From Streptomyces noursei (GTDB lineage Bacteria; Actinomycetota; Actinomycetes; Streptomycetales; Streptomycetaceae), in contig NZ_CP070326.1 of assembly GCF_016917755.1 (NCBI RefSeq), positions 558,001 to 622,000 on the forward strand: 64,000 nt of DNA, written 5' to 3'. The notes beneath the pieces are model-generated. The model saw only the letters and a program-made list of their open reading frames with translations, did not search any database and was not told where the DNA came from. Below, one piece after another: positions 16,723 through 24,736 of the stretch. Position numbers and translations under genes: made by a program. Each line of letters starts with the position of its first letter. Positions within the stretch are counted from its first letter, which is position 1.

Positions 16723-18147
16723 TCACGCTCGGGTGAGCGCGCGGTCGGTGAGGGCCGCCGCCGCGCCGGTGTAGTGGCCGGGGTCGGTGAGGGAGGCCAG
16801 GTCCAGTCCCGCCAGGGCCGGTTCGCCCGAGAGCGCCCCGGCCAGGGTTCCGCCACCACGACGGACGGTGTCCGCGGCCTCGGTCAGCAGGCGGCGGGCG
16901 CGGGCCCGGCCCAGCCGGGCGGCGAGGACGGCGGTCAGCCGCTCCGACACCACCAGCCCGCCGGTCAGGTCCAGGTTCATGCGCATCCGGTCGGGGTGCA
17001 CGTGCAGGCCCGCGGCGAGTTCCGCGGCGTCCCGGGCCGCTCCTCCGGCCAGGCGCAGCAGGTCCCGCAGGGTCTCCCACTCGGCGTGCCAGGCGCCGGC
17101 GGGCCGCTCGTCCTCCGCGGCGACGGCGCCGTGGAGCACCGCCGCCAGCGCGGGCGCCCGCCGCGCCGCGGCGGCCAGGAGGGTGGCCCGGACCGGGTTC
17201 GCCTTGTGCGGCATGGCCGACGATCCGCCGCCGACGCCCTCGCTCACCTCGCCGATCTCGGTGCGGGAGAGGACCAGCACATCGGCGGCGAGCTTGCCGA
17301 GTGCCCCGACGGCGAAGGCGAGGGCGCCGGCCAGATCGGCGACGGGGGTGCGCAGGGCGTGCCAGGGCAACACGGGCTCGGCCAGGGCGACTTCGCGGGC
17401 GTAGGCACCGAGCAGGCGCACCGTCTCGTCCGGCGGTGCCGCGCCCTCGGCTTCGGCGTAGGCGTGGAAGGCCGCCAAGGTGCCGGCGGCGCCGCCCAGT
17501 TGGGCCGGCAGGGAACGCCGCACCGCGGTGAGGCGGTCCCGGGCGTCCAGCACCAGGCCGCGCCAGCCCGCGGCCTTGAGCCCGAAGGTCGTCGGGACGG
17601 CGTGCTGGGTGAGGGTGCGGCCGGGCATGGGGGTGGCGCGATGCCGGGCGGCGAGGCGGGCCAGCGTCCCGGCGGTGCGTTCCAGATCGGCCGTGATCGG
17701 CCGCATCGTGCGGTCGGCGACCAGCATCGACGCGGTGTCGAGGATGTCCTGGCTGGTGGCGCCGCGGTGCACGTACGGCGCATGGGTGGCGGGCACCGCC
17801 GCGGTCAGTGCGGCGACCAGGGGGATGACCGGGTTGCCGCCGGCGCGCCCGCGCAGCGCGAGCTCGCGGGCGTCGAACCGGTCGGCGCTGGCGGCCTCGG
17901 TGACCGCGCGGGCCGCCGCGTCGGGCGCCAGGCCGAGGGTCGCCTGGGCCCGGGTGACCGCCGCCTCGGCGTCCAGCATCGCCTGGAGGAACGCGGTGTC
18001 GCCGGTGGTCGCCTCGGCCGTCGAGCCCACCCGCACCGGGTCGAGCAGGCCGACGTCGTCCGCGCCGGCCTGCTCTGCGCGACCGCCCCCACCGTCCGGG
18101 TCCTGCCGGCCGGCCCGCTCCTCACGTGCGTCACGGTCGTCGCTCAT
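16723..18147 (-). CDS. pcaB: 3-carboxy-cis,cis-muconate cycloisomerase
   Basis: 474-residue member of the fumarase/aspartase superfamily. Signature GGGSSAMPHKANPVR, HRGATSQDILDTA and TLTQHAVPTTFG match PcaB. It lactonises 3-carboxymuconate, the product of protocatechuate 3,4-dioxygenase. The N-terminal 35 residues are a charged, low-complexity extension. Its start overlaps the stop of a 16-codon frame that fills the gap behind pcaH, where pcaG would be expected. Confidence 0.9.
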   Translation of the reverse strand: MSDDRDAREERAGRQDPDGGGGRAEQAGADDVGLLDPVRVGSTAEATTGDTAFLQAMLDAEAAVTRAQATLGLAPDAAARAVTEAASADRFDARELALRGRAGGNPVIPLVAALTAAVPATHAPYVHRGATSQDILDTASMLVADRTMRPITADLERTAGTLARLAARHRATPMPGRTLTQHAVPTTFGLKAAGWRGLVLDARDRLTAVRRSLPAQLGGAAGTLAAFHAYAEAEGAAPPDETVRLLGAYAREVALAEPVLPWHALRTPVADLAGALAFAVGALGKLAADVLVLSRTEIGEVSEGVGGGSSAMPHKANPVRATLLAAAARRAPALAAVLHGAVAAEDERPAGAWHAEWETLRDLLRLAGGAARDAAELAAGLHVHPDRMRMNLDLTGGLVVSERLTAVLAARLGRARARRLLTEAADTVRRGGGTLAGALSGEPALAGLDLASLTDPGHYTGAAAALTDRALTRA

Positions 18148-18194
18148 ACGCGCTCCAGGAGGACCGGCGCGGGTGGCGCACAGAGGGTCGTCAC
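18144..18194 (-). other. 16-codon frame between pcaH and pcaB, possible pcaG deletion scar
   Basis: A GTG one base after the pcaH stop opens a frame (VTTLCAPPAPVLLERV) whose stop overlaps the pcaB ATG (ATGA). The tight spacing on both sides is what an intact pcaG would show. It may be the fused ends of pcaG after in-frame deletion. This is inference; the residues are too few to prove homology. Confidence 0.3.
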
Positions 18195-18195
18195 G

Positions 18196-18981
18196 TCAGC
18201 GGCCCTCCCCGATCCAGGTGGCGGTGGGGCCGTCGAGGACGATGTCCCAGTGGTAGCCGAGGGACCATTCCGGTGCCGACAGGTCGTGTGCGTAGCGGGC
18301 GACGAGCCGTTGCCGTGCAGCGTCGTCGGTGACGGACTGCAGGATGGGGTCGTGGCGGAAGAGGGGGTCGCCGGGGAAGTACATCTGCGTGATGAGCCGC
18401 TGGGTGAACGCGGTCCCGAAGAGCGAGAAGTGGATGTGGGCGGGCCGCCAGGCTCCGGTGTGGTTCCGCCAGGGGTACGCGCCCGGCTTGATGGTGGTGA
18501 AGGCGTAGCCGCCGTCGTCGCCGGTGAGCGCCCGGCCGACGCCGGTGAAGTTCGGGTCGAGCGGCGCCGGGTGCTGATCGCGCTGGTGGGCGTAGCGCCC
18601 GGCCGCGTTGGCCTGCCAGATCTCGATCAGCTGGCCGCGTACGGGGCGACCGGACCGGTCCAGCAGCCGGCCGCTGACGGTGATCCGTTCGCCGAGCGGT
18701 GCGCCCCGGTGCTGGCGGGTCAGGTCGCAGTCGAGCTCGGTGACGTCGGTCCGGCCGAAGGCGGGTGAGGCCAGTTCGACGGCCTCGGGATCCTGTCGCA
18801 CCGCCACCTCGACCAGCGGCTGCCGGGGGTGGCGCAGCGCGCTGGACCGGTACGGCGGGTAGTTCCGGGCCGGATGCGGCGTGCGCGGGACGCCCTCGGC
18901 GACGGCCTTCTCGTACGCCGCCTGCTCACGCGCGATCTCGCGGTCGATCTCGCCTTGCGTAGCTGCCGCGGGTGCTGCCAT
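18196..18981 (-). CDS. pcaH: protocatechuate 3,4-dioxygenase, beta subunit
   Basis: 261 residues. Intradiol dioxygenase beta chain with all four Fe(III) ligands visible: Tyr in IWQANAAGRYAH, Tyr in GAYPWRNH, and the two His of WRPAHIHFS. It opens the protocatechuate ring between the hydroxyls. The enzyme normally needs the PcaG alpha chain, which is not encoded next to it or elsewhere in the window. Start ATG at 18981 has AGGGAG upstream. Confidence 0.93.
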   Translation of the reverse strand: MAAPAAATQGEIDREIAREQAAYEKAVAEGVPRTPHPARNYPPYRSSALRHPRQPLVEVAVRQDPEAVELASPAFGRTDVTELDCDLTRQHRGAPLGERITVSGRLLDRSGRPVRGQLIEIWQANAAGRYAHQRDQHPAPLDPNFTGVGRALTGDDGGYAFTTIKPGAYPWRNHTGAWRPAHIHFSLFGTAFTQRLITQMYFPGDPLFRHDPILQSVTDDAARQRLVARYAHDLSAPEWSLGYHWDIVLDGPTATWIGEGR

Positions 18982-19087
18982 GGGTACTGAACTCCCTTGA
19001 TTCCGTGGCTCGTTGGCTTGATGCTGGGCTGGCCGGCGGCCGGGTTCCGCCGTCTCGACACTCCGGTCGGGCGTCGTCGGTGGACGG

Positions 19088-19768
19088 TCACGCCCGGGGC
19101 GGCGGCGGGGCCGGTGGGCTCCCGTCCACCGCCCGACGCGGAGTCCGGAGCGGCGCGGCCGTCTTCGCCGCGATCTCCTCGACCGTGACACCGGGCGCCC
19201 GTTCGATGAGGACGAAGCCGTCCCGGCCGATGTCGAACACACCGAGATCGGTGATGATCCGGTCGACGCAGGCCCGTCCGGTTAGCGGGAGCGAGCACTC
19301 CGCGACGAGTTTCGCCGAACCGTCCTTGGCCGTGTGGGTCATCGCGACGAGGACGGTGCGGGCGCCGTGCACGAGATCCATGGCACCGCCGATACCGGTG
19401 ATCATCTTGCCGGGGACGGCCCAGTTGGCGAGGTCTCCGTGCCGGGACACCTGCATGGCACCGAGCACCGCGACGTCGATGTGGCCGCCGCGGATCATGC
19501 CGAAAGAGAGCGCGGAGTCGAAGTAGGCGGCGCCGGGCAGGACCGTGACCGTCTCCTTGCCGGCGTTGATGAGGTCGGGGTCGAGCTGCTCCTCGGTGGG
19601 GTACGGCCCGGTCCCCAGGACCCCGTTCTCCGACTCCAGGACCACCTCCACCCCGTCGGGCAGGTAGTTGGGGATGAGGGTGGGCAGCCCGATGCCGAGG
19701 TTGACGTACTGACCGTCCGTCAGCTCCCGGGCCGCCCGCGCGGCCATCTCCTCACGGGTCCACGGCAT
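19088..19768 (-). CDS. pcaJ: 3-oxoadipate (3-oxoacid) CoA-transferase subunit B
   Basis: 226 residues. CoA-transferase family I beta chain: [12 protein letters not shown], catalytic Glu in ESENGVLG, and [13 protein letters not shown]. Transfers CoA from succinyl-CoA to 3-oxoadipate with PcaI. The start overlaps the pcaI stop by one base (TGATG). A general succinyl-CoA:3-oxoacid transferase would look similar; the pca context decides. Confidence 0.88.
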   Translation of the reverse strand: MPWTREEMAARAARELTDGQYVNLGIGLPTLIPNYLPDGVEVVLESENGVLGTGPYPTEEQLDPDLINAGKETVTVLPGAAYFDSALSFGMIRGGHIDVAVLGAMQVSRHGDLANWAVPGKMITGIGGAMDLVHGARTVLVAMTHTAKDGSAKLVAECSLPLTGRACVDRIITDLGVFDIGRDGFVLIERAPGVTVEEIAAKTAAPLRTPRRAVDGSPPAPPPPRA

Positions 19769-20550
19769 CAGCGCCTCCCCCTCCCCGCGGTTTCCGGTGC
19801 GGCGACGGTGCGCCGTTCGACCTGCTTGTCGGCGGCCTGTTCCGGGGTGAGCGCCACCACCCGCTGGACGAAGATGCCCGGCAGATGGACCTGGTCCGGA
19901 TCGATCTCGCCGGGCTCGACCAGCTGCTCCACCTCGGCGAGGGTGATCCGTCCGGCCATCGCCGCGAGGGGGTTGAAGTTCCGGGCCGACTTGGCGAAGA
20001 CCAGGTTGCCGTGCCGGTCGCCCTTGGCGGCCCGGACGAGTGCGAAGTCGGTGCGGATCCCCCGCTCCAGCACGTAGCGACGCCCGTCGAACTCCCGCAC
20101 CTCCTTGGGCGGCGAGGCCACCGCGACCCCGCCCGCACCGTCGTACCGCCAGGGCAGCCCCCCGTCGGCGACCTGGGTGCCGACGCCGGCGGGGGTGTAG
20201 AAGGCGGGGATGCCGGCGCCGCCGGCGCGCAACCGCTCGGCGAGCGTGCCCTGTGGGATCAGTTCGACCTCCAACTCGCCGGCCAGGTAGCGGCGGGCGA
20301 ATTCCCGGTTGGCGCCGATGTACGAGCCGGTGACGCGGGCGATCCGCCCCGCGGCGAGCAGCACCGCCAACCCGCGCTCCATCGCACCGCAGTTGTTCGA
20401 GACGACGCCGAGGCCGCCGACCCCCGTCTCGTGCACGGCGCCGAGGAGCACCTCGGGCACGCCGCTGAGCCCGAAGCCGCCGACGGCCAACGATGCCCCG
20501 TCGCGCACATCGGCCACCGCCTCGGCGGCCGAGGCCACCACTTTGTCCAT
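19768..20550 (-). CDS. pcaI: 3-oxoadipate (3-oxoacid) CoA-transferase subunit A
   Basis: 260 residues from ATG 20550, behind GGAGGGG. CoA-transferase alpha chain: [26 protein letters not shown], and [19 protein letters not shown]. First gene of the pca operon and divergent from pcaV. The S. coelicolor order is pcaIJFHGBL; here pcaF, pcaG and pcaL are missing between or after the retained genes. Confidence 0.88.
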   Translation of the reverse strand: MDKVVASAAEAVADVRDGASLAVGGFGLSGVPEVLLGAVHETGVGGLGVVSNNCGAMERGLAVLLAAGRIARVTGSYIGANREFARRYLAGELEVELIPQGTLAERLRAGGAGIPAFYTPAGVGTQVADGGLPWRYDGAGGVAVASPPKEVREFDGRRYVLERGIRTDFALVRAAKGDRHGNLVFAKSARNFNPLAAMAGRITLAEVEQLVEPGEIDPDQVHLPGIFVQRVVALTPEQAADKQVERRTVAAPETAGRGRR

Positions 20551-20572
20551 CCGCCACCCCTCCCCGCTCCAC

Positions 20573-20592
20573 ATAATCAGTACACTGACTAT
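20573..20592. promoter_or_regulatory. PcaV operator candidate
   Basis: Twenty-base imperfect palindrome ATAATCAGT-AC-ACTGACTAT with 8 of 9 arm positions matched, 23 bases in front of pcaI and 90 bases in front of pcaV. Its position fits the known PcaV mechanism (repression of the divergent pca operon, relieved by protocatechuate). Confidence 0.65.
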
Positions 20593-20681
20593 CTCTGGCA
20601 GTTCAGCAGCGTGGCATGATGAGTTGCCGCGAGCAAGACCCTCAGTGCTATGAGCATCGGCGAGAGGAACAGGAACTCATC

Positions 20682-21152
20682 GTGCCCGCGCTCGACCTGA
20701 GCACCCACCCCGGCCATCTGGCCCGGCGGCTGCAGCAGGCGCACACGCTGCTGTGGACCACGATCGTGTCGGAGGACGTCACGTCCCCGCAGTTCGCCGT
20801 GCTGAACACACTGGTCGGCGAGGACGGCCTCGACCAGCGGACGGTGGGCGAGCGGGTCGGCCTGGACCGCTCCACCATCGCCGAGGTGGTCCGCCGCCTG
20901 GCCGCCCGAGGGCTGCTCGACAAGATCCGCGACGCCAGGGACGGCCGGCGCGCCGTGCTCCGCCTCACCGGAGAGGGCACCGCGCTGCACCGCAGGCTCT
21001 CCGGACGCACCGCCCGGATGAACCAGATCTTCCTGGCGCCCTTGAGCCCCCAAGAGCGCTCCACGTTCCTGGAATTGCTGCAACGGGTCTCCGACGCGGC
21101 CGAGGAACTGCGCGACCCCGCCGCCCGGCCGCCGGACGAGCCGGCACCGTGA
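20682..21152 (+). CDS. pcaV: MarR-family repressor of the pca operon
   Basis: 156 residues from a GTG at 20682. DLSTHPGHLARRLQQAHTLL, SPQFAVLNTLVGEDGLDQRT, GLDRSTIAEVVRRLAARGLL and RTARMNQIFLAPLSP closely resemble PcaV of S. coelicolor as I remember it. PcaV is a protocatechuate-responsive MarR protein encoded divergently from pcaI, as here. Longer in-frame ATG starts reach into the operator and are not favoured. Confidence 0.88.
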   Translation: MPALDLSTHPGHLARRLQQAHTLLWTTIVSEDVTSPQFAVLNTLVGEDGLDQRTVGERVGLDRSTIAEVVRRLAARGLLDKIRDARDGRRAVLRLTGEGTALHRRLSGRTARMNQIFLAPLSPQERSTFLELLQRVSDAAEELRDPAARPPDEPAP

Positions 21153-21183
21153 GCCACCGGAACGGTCCGGACCACCAACGACG

Positions 21184-21233
21184 GGGCCCGCCCCGTCCCC
21201 GACCGGAGCGACCGGAAGGGACGGGGCGGGCCC
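21184..21233. terminator. bidirectional terminator between pcaV and chaplin
   Basis: Perfect 15-bp stem GGGCCCGCCCCGTCC (21184-21198) and GGACGGGGCGGGCCC (21219-21233), 20-base loop, between convergent genes. Confidence 0.75.
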
Positions 21234-21275
21234 ACCGTCTGGACACCGCGGCTCACATGGCCAAACGAGATCGCC

Positions 21276-21554
21276 TCAGCGCTTGCCGCCCTTGTGGTGA
21301 TGACGGTGGTGCTTCTCGGCGTTGACGCAGATGTTGCCGAAGGCCGGGTTCAACACCGCCACGAAGTTGATGGTGTTGCCGCACAAGTTGATGGGAACGT
21401 GCACCGGGATCTGGATGAGGTTGCCCGAAATGACGCCGGGCGAACGGACGGCGGCGCCGCCCGCGTGGGCGTCGGCGAACGCAGCCGAACTCCCGCCCAG
21501 TGCGGTTCCGGCCGCGAGCGCAGCCATGGCGGTAATCCGAGTGATCCGTGACAT
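21276..21554 (-). CDS. short chaplin with His/Lys-rich tail
   Basis: 92 residues. Sec signal peptide ending near AAFADAHA, then a single chaplin domain (SPGVISGNLIQIPVHVPINL, two conserved Cys at 58 and 76, NTINFVAVLNPAFGN). Short chaplins self-assemble into amyloid surfactant films on aerial hyphae. Unusually, residues 80-92 are EKHHRHHHKGGKR; known short chaplins end soon after the second Cys. Ribosome site GAAAGG. Start fixed by the signal peptide. Confidence 0.92.
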   Translation of the reverse strand: MSRITRITAMAALAAGTALGGSSAAFADAHAGGAAVRSPGVISGNLIQIPVHVPINLCGNTINFVAVLNPAFGNICVNAEKHHRHHHKGGKR

Positions 21555-21719
21555 TCCGAACCTTTCGATCAAACCAAGCGACCCACTGCCGCTCACTGAC
21601 CTTCCCTTCGGCATACAGACCGCCGCCATTAGGGCAGCAGCCAACAATTCCCTCTTTCGCGTCGTTTCGACCACACCGGCCGCGTCCTGCACAACCGCCG
21701 GATCGTCCGTCCCCACCCG

Positions 21720-22259
21720 TCAACCCACCATCGAGGCGTGGCAGTACGCGCACGTGGTGGCGCCGGAGGTCTCGGCATGACGACCGCAGTCTGGGCACAC
21801 CTCGCCCAGCCGGCACGCAGCCTCGCCGCCCTCCTCCCGCAGGCCACCCGACGTGCCGACCCGTAAGTGCCGTGCCAGCACCCTGGCGTGGCTGAGGTGC
21901 ATCGGCGTGACGGCGGTCTGGAGGATCAGCGGCCCGCCGCACGCCAACCCGTGCAGGCGTCGGAGCCCCGCGGCGCGCACCGGCTCCCGCAGCTCGTGCT
22001 CGTAGCGGCGGGCGAACGCCGGGTACCTGGCCTCCTGTACGCCGTACCACCGCCACAGCGCGGCCGACGGGGCGACGGCCGCCAGCCAGGCATCCGGGCG
22101 GGTGATCCCGGACAGGCGCGCCAGGGGCAGACTTCGATCGACCAGCACCCGGATACCGGGCCACGGCCGCGCGGCGACGTACATCGATTCCGTCCAGACC
22201 CTGCGGGCGACCTCACCGACGACCTGGCCATGACGTTCCGGTCGTTCCTCACCGCTCAC
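21720..22259 (-). CDS. DUF488-family protein with C-terminal zinc knuckle
   Basis: 179 residues from a GTG at 22259 with AAGGAG eight bases upstream. DUF488 features: GIRVLVDRSLPLARLSG, WLAAVAPSAALWRWYG, FARRYEHELREP, GGPLILQTAVTP. The last 30 residues add CPDCGRH and CAYCHAS, a probable zinc ribbon not usual in the family. Function unknown. About 165 bases between it and the chaplin hold no gene I can support. Confidence 0.7.
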   Translation of the reverse strand: MSGEERPERHGQVVGEVARRVWTESMYVAARPWPGIRVLVDRSLPLARLSGITRPDAWLAAVAPSAALWRWYGVQEARYPAFARRYEHELREPVRAAGLRRLHGLACGGPLILQTAVTPMHLSHARVLARHLRVGTSGGLREEGGEAACRLGEVCPDCGRHAETSGATTCAYCHASMVG

Positions 22260-22363
22260 CGGGCGAACTCCTTGTCATCAGGCGGCACTCCGAGCCATCA
22301 GGCGGCACGCTGAGGTTCTCATGCGCCGTTCGCGCCGCGGCGGACCCGCGCCCGGCCCGGCGG

Positions 22364-22594
22364 TCAGGCGTCGCCGGTGGCTTCGCCGCCCGCCGCGGCG
22401 TGCTGGGCACGGGCCCGCCGCAGGGCGGCGTCGAAGTCGCGCTGGGTGTCGTCGCACCAGTGCAGCAGATCGGCAAGGACGCACTGCAAAGTCTCGCCAG
22501 GACCGCGCCGCCAGCCCTCGCCGGACAGCGTGTACGCCTGCAGGGCCTCGTTCACGCGCCGCACCGCCGCCTCGCGCCCGCCCACACCGCTCAT
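22364..22594 (-). CDS. small helical protein downstream of a HipA-like kinase
   Basis: 76 residues from ATG 22594 behind GGGAGAGG. Mostly alpha-helical by composition (REAAVRRVNEALQAYTLSGE, DDTQRDFDAALRRARAQHAA). No family recognised. It lies downstream of the HipA-like kinase gene in the same orientation, and its upstream region carries a 47-bp element also found in front of the kinase. HipA-like kinases of this type are usually followed by a DUF3037 gene; this is not one. Confidence 0.65.
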   Translation of the reverse strand: MSGVGGREAAVRRVNEALQAYTLSGEGWRRGPGETLQCVLADLLHWCDDTQRDFDAALRRARAQHAAAGGEATGDA

Positions 22595-22672
22595 ATCGCC
22601 TCTCCCTGTCTGCCGGTCCGCCTCTTCGCGCCGCCCGCCTGACTCTTCGTCACGCCGCGACCACGCCCGCAG

Positions 22673-22719
22673 AAAAGTGTAATGGAGTGCATTTTTGCAG
22701 CGTGATCCATTTTTCACTG
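22673..22719 (-). promoter_or_regulatory. 47-bp shared upstream element, copy 1
   Basis: Aligns without gaps to 23657-23703: 33 of 47 identical by my count, including AAAAGTG, AATG, TGCA, CAGCG, GAT and ATTTTT blocks at the same spacing. Contains TGCATTTTTGCA. Lies about 80 bases upstream of the small gene. Probable promoter/operator common to both genes. Confidence 0.55.
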
Positions 22720-22821
22720 CCGCCCGAAGACACGCTGCCGCGCCTGCTGCATCTGCCGCGCCGACCGCTTCTCCCGCCCCGCCCCCTCCGCTCTCGCCCT
22801 CCGTCTCGCCCTCGTCTTCAC

Positions 22822-23616
22822 TTACGACATGCCCCCGGGCAGCCACCGGGCGGACACCCGGGCGCGGGTGGCGAGGTGGGTCACGTAGGCGTTGCGGACG
22901 TCGTCCGGGGTACCGAACCCCGGCTCATCGGTCAGCCATGCGTCCGGCACGGCGGCGACGACCCGGCGCAGCAGCTGCGGGGTCACCCGGTGCGCCAGCT
23001 CGGCGTCCGCCGCCGCCATGTCGAGGCCGGGCGAACCGAGTGCGTGCGACCGGAAGTCATACGCCTTGCCGACCGCGTCCGCCGCGCTCTCCCACCTGTG
23101 GTGGAACACCAGCGACGCGCCGTGGTCGATGAGCCACAGACGGGGCTGTTGATGGCCGGAAGTCGGCCATGTCATGAGATTCGAGCTGTGCACCGTACGG
23201 TCCACATTCACGGTGAACGCGTCCAGCCAGAGGATCCTGGCGGCCTCCACCGGGTCGACACCAGGCGCGTCCGGCGTGAAGTCGGCGGCTCCCGGCAGAT
23301 AGTCCATACCGAGGTTGAGTCCCGCACTGGCGTGCAGCAGGTCCTGCACCTCCTGGTGCGGTTCCTCGGCGGCAACCGATGGATCGAAGTTCACCAGCAC
23401 CAACTCCGGCACCCGCAGCCCGAGGTGACGCGCCAGTTCCCCCACGATGATCTCGGCGACGAGCGCCTTGCGCCCCTGCGCCGAGCCGGTGAACTTGACC
23501 ACGTACATCCCCAAGTCGTCGGCCTCGACGACACCGGGGACGGAGCCGCCGCTCCGCAGCGGGGTCACATACCGCACGGCCGTCACCGTGCGCAGACCGT
23601 CCAAGGCGTTCTCCAT
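22822..23616 (-). CDS. HipA-like kinase domain protein
   Basis: 264 residues matching the HipA-like kinase family of actinobacteria. N-terminal TAVRYVTPLRSGGSVPGVVE, nucleotide lysine in MYVVKFTGSAQGRKALVAE, catalytic-loop Asp and Asn in WLDAFTVNVDRTVHSSN, and metal-binding WLIDHGASLVFHH. Compared with HipA (about 440 residues) it is a kinase core only. Predicted Ser/Thr or small-molecule kinase; target unknown. It shares an upstream element with the small gene that follows. Confidence 0.78.
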   Translation of the reverse strand: MENALDGLRTVTAVRYVTPLRSGGSVPGVVEADDLGMYVVKFTGSAQGRKALVAEIIVGELARHLGLRVPELVLVNFDPSVAAEEPHQEVQDLLHASAGLNLGMDYLPGAADFTPDAPGVDPVEAARILWLDAFTVNVDRTVHSSNLMTWPTSGHQQPRLWLIDHGASLVFHHRWESAADAVGKAYDFRSHALGSPGLDMAAADAELAHRVTPQLLRRVVAAVPDAWLTDEPGFGTPDDVRNAYVTHLATRARVSARWLPGGMS

Positions 23617-23656
23617 ACGTTCCTGCCTCTGCCCCGCTCACTGGTGCCCGCCACAC

Positions 23657-23703
23657 AAAAGTGAAATGCATTGCAAATATACAGCGCGATTTATTTTTGT
23701 GCG
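23657..23703 (-). promoter_or_regulatory. 47-bp shared upstream element, copy 2
   Basis: Second copy of the element at 22673-22719, about 40 bases in front of the HipA-like kinase start and in the same orientation. Its ends form an inverted repeat CACAAAA/TTTTGTG (23653-23659 and 23695-23701). Confidence 0.55.
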
Positions 23704-23742
23704 GGCGGTCTCCGTCCCTCACGGCTACCGCTGCCGCTACCG

Positions 23743-24690
23743 CTACGGCTCGACCGGCTCCGCATGCGACGCGAGCTGGAGCGCCGCGTCGTGGTCGTGG
23801 GTGGGGACGACTGTGGCGAAGTGGCGCGCCAGGTGCAGGCGGTGCAGGGTCTTGAAGGTGAGATCGCGGTCGAAGTCAGCGAAATTGCCGGGGTAGCTGG
23901 CCTTTTGGCGCATCTCCTCGATCTGCAGCGAATGCCAGGCAGCATCGCCCGCCAACAGGATCCAGCCGCGCGGGGTATGGGCGAGGATGCCGACACTGCC
24001 TGGGGTGTGGCCGGCGAGGTCGACCAGGACAACGCTGCCGTCGTCGAACAGGTCATGACTGCGGGTGAAGGTGAGGATCGGCGGGCCGTCGAGATCGTAT
24101 TCGACGAGGGCGCGATCCTTCAGGGAATCGCGCACGCCGCCGACAGGAGCGACCGTGCCGTGCGAGATCCAGTCGTGCTCGACGCCGTGCAGGTACACCG
24201 GCAGACCCGGCAGGTCGAGCAACCCGCACACGTGATCCCAGTGCGCGTGTGTCGGCAGCGCGAATTGCGGGGCGGGCAGATGGGGCTCGCGCTGCAGCGC
24301 GGTGATCGTCGGGATGGTGTCGGCCGGCGGGCGAACGGCCATCCGCAGGACTCTCGGCAGCTGCGCGATGGCGCGCCGATCGGCGTCGGTGCAGAAGCCC
24401 GGATCGACGATGAAGGTCACCTCGGGGTGTTGGATCACGAATGAGGTCAGCGAGTTGGCGATGCGGAGCGGCGAGAAGCGTCCCTCCGCGACAGCCACTG
24501 TCGGTACCGGCCGTGGCACCTGCACCAACGAGGTCACCGTGACGGTGCGCTGAGCGGTGGGCAGTCCCGCATTGTCGAGGGAACGCAGGAACCGCTCGTC
24601 GGAACGCCGTGGTCGCAACATGCCGCGCACCGACCCGACTGCCGTGGCGCAGCATTCGAACAGGCTGGGGGTGCGTACTGGATCAGACAT
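23743..24690 (-). CDS. metallo-beta-lactamase-fold hydrolase
   Basis: 315 residues from ATG 24690. Zinc ligands: THAHWDH (HxHxDH variant), His in LAGHTPGSVG, Asp in LAGDAAWHS, and His in PTHDHD. The fold covers lactonases, glyoxalases and other esterases; MerR control and sequence layout suit an AHL-lactonase-like or detoxifying enzyme, but the substrate is not evident. Divergent from a MerR gene across a 20-bp palindrome. Confidence 0.8.
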   Translation of the reverse strand: MSDPVRTPSLFECCATAVGSVRGMLRPRRSDERFLRSLDNAGLPTAQRTVTVTSLVQVPRPVPTVAVAEGRFSPLRIANSLTSFVIQHPEVTFIVDPGFCTDADRRAIAQLPRVLRMAVRPPADTIPTITALQREPHLPAPQFALPTHAHWDHVCGLLDLPGLPVYLHGVEHDWISHGTVAPVGGVRDSLKDRALVEYDLDGPPILTFTRSHDLFDDGSVVLVDLAGHTPGSVGILAHTPRGWILLAGDAAWHSLQIEEMRQKASYPGNFADFDRDLTFKTLHRLHLARHFATVVPTHDHDAALQLASHAEPVEP

Positions 24691-24704
24691 GATGGAACGG
24701 TAAA

Positions 24705-24724
24705 ACCTCATGTCGACGTGAAGT
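24705..24724. promoter_or_regulatory. MerR-type operator
   Basis: ACCTCATGTC-GACGTGAAGT, arms matched at 8 of 10 positions, resembling the CCTCAAG-N-CTTGAGG pattern used by SoxR-like MerR proteins. Lies between the divergent MBL-fold and MerR genes; the promoter spacer should be overlapped as in classical MerR control. Confidence 0.6.
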
Positions 24725-24736
24725 CAAGGACGCATC

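Noticed and set aside
16397..17080. Extension of the LysE remnant in an adjacent minus-strand frame
   Set aside because: The upstream part is an Arg/Pro/Gly shadow of pcaB, not the missing LysE N-terminus.
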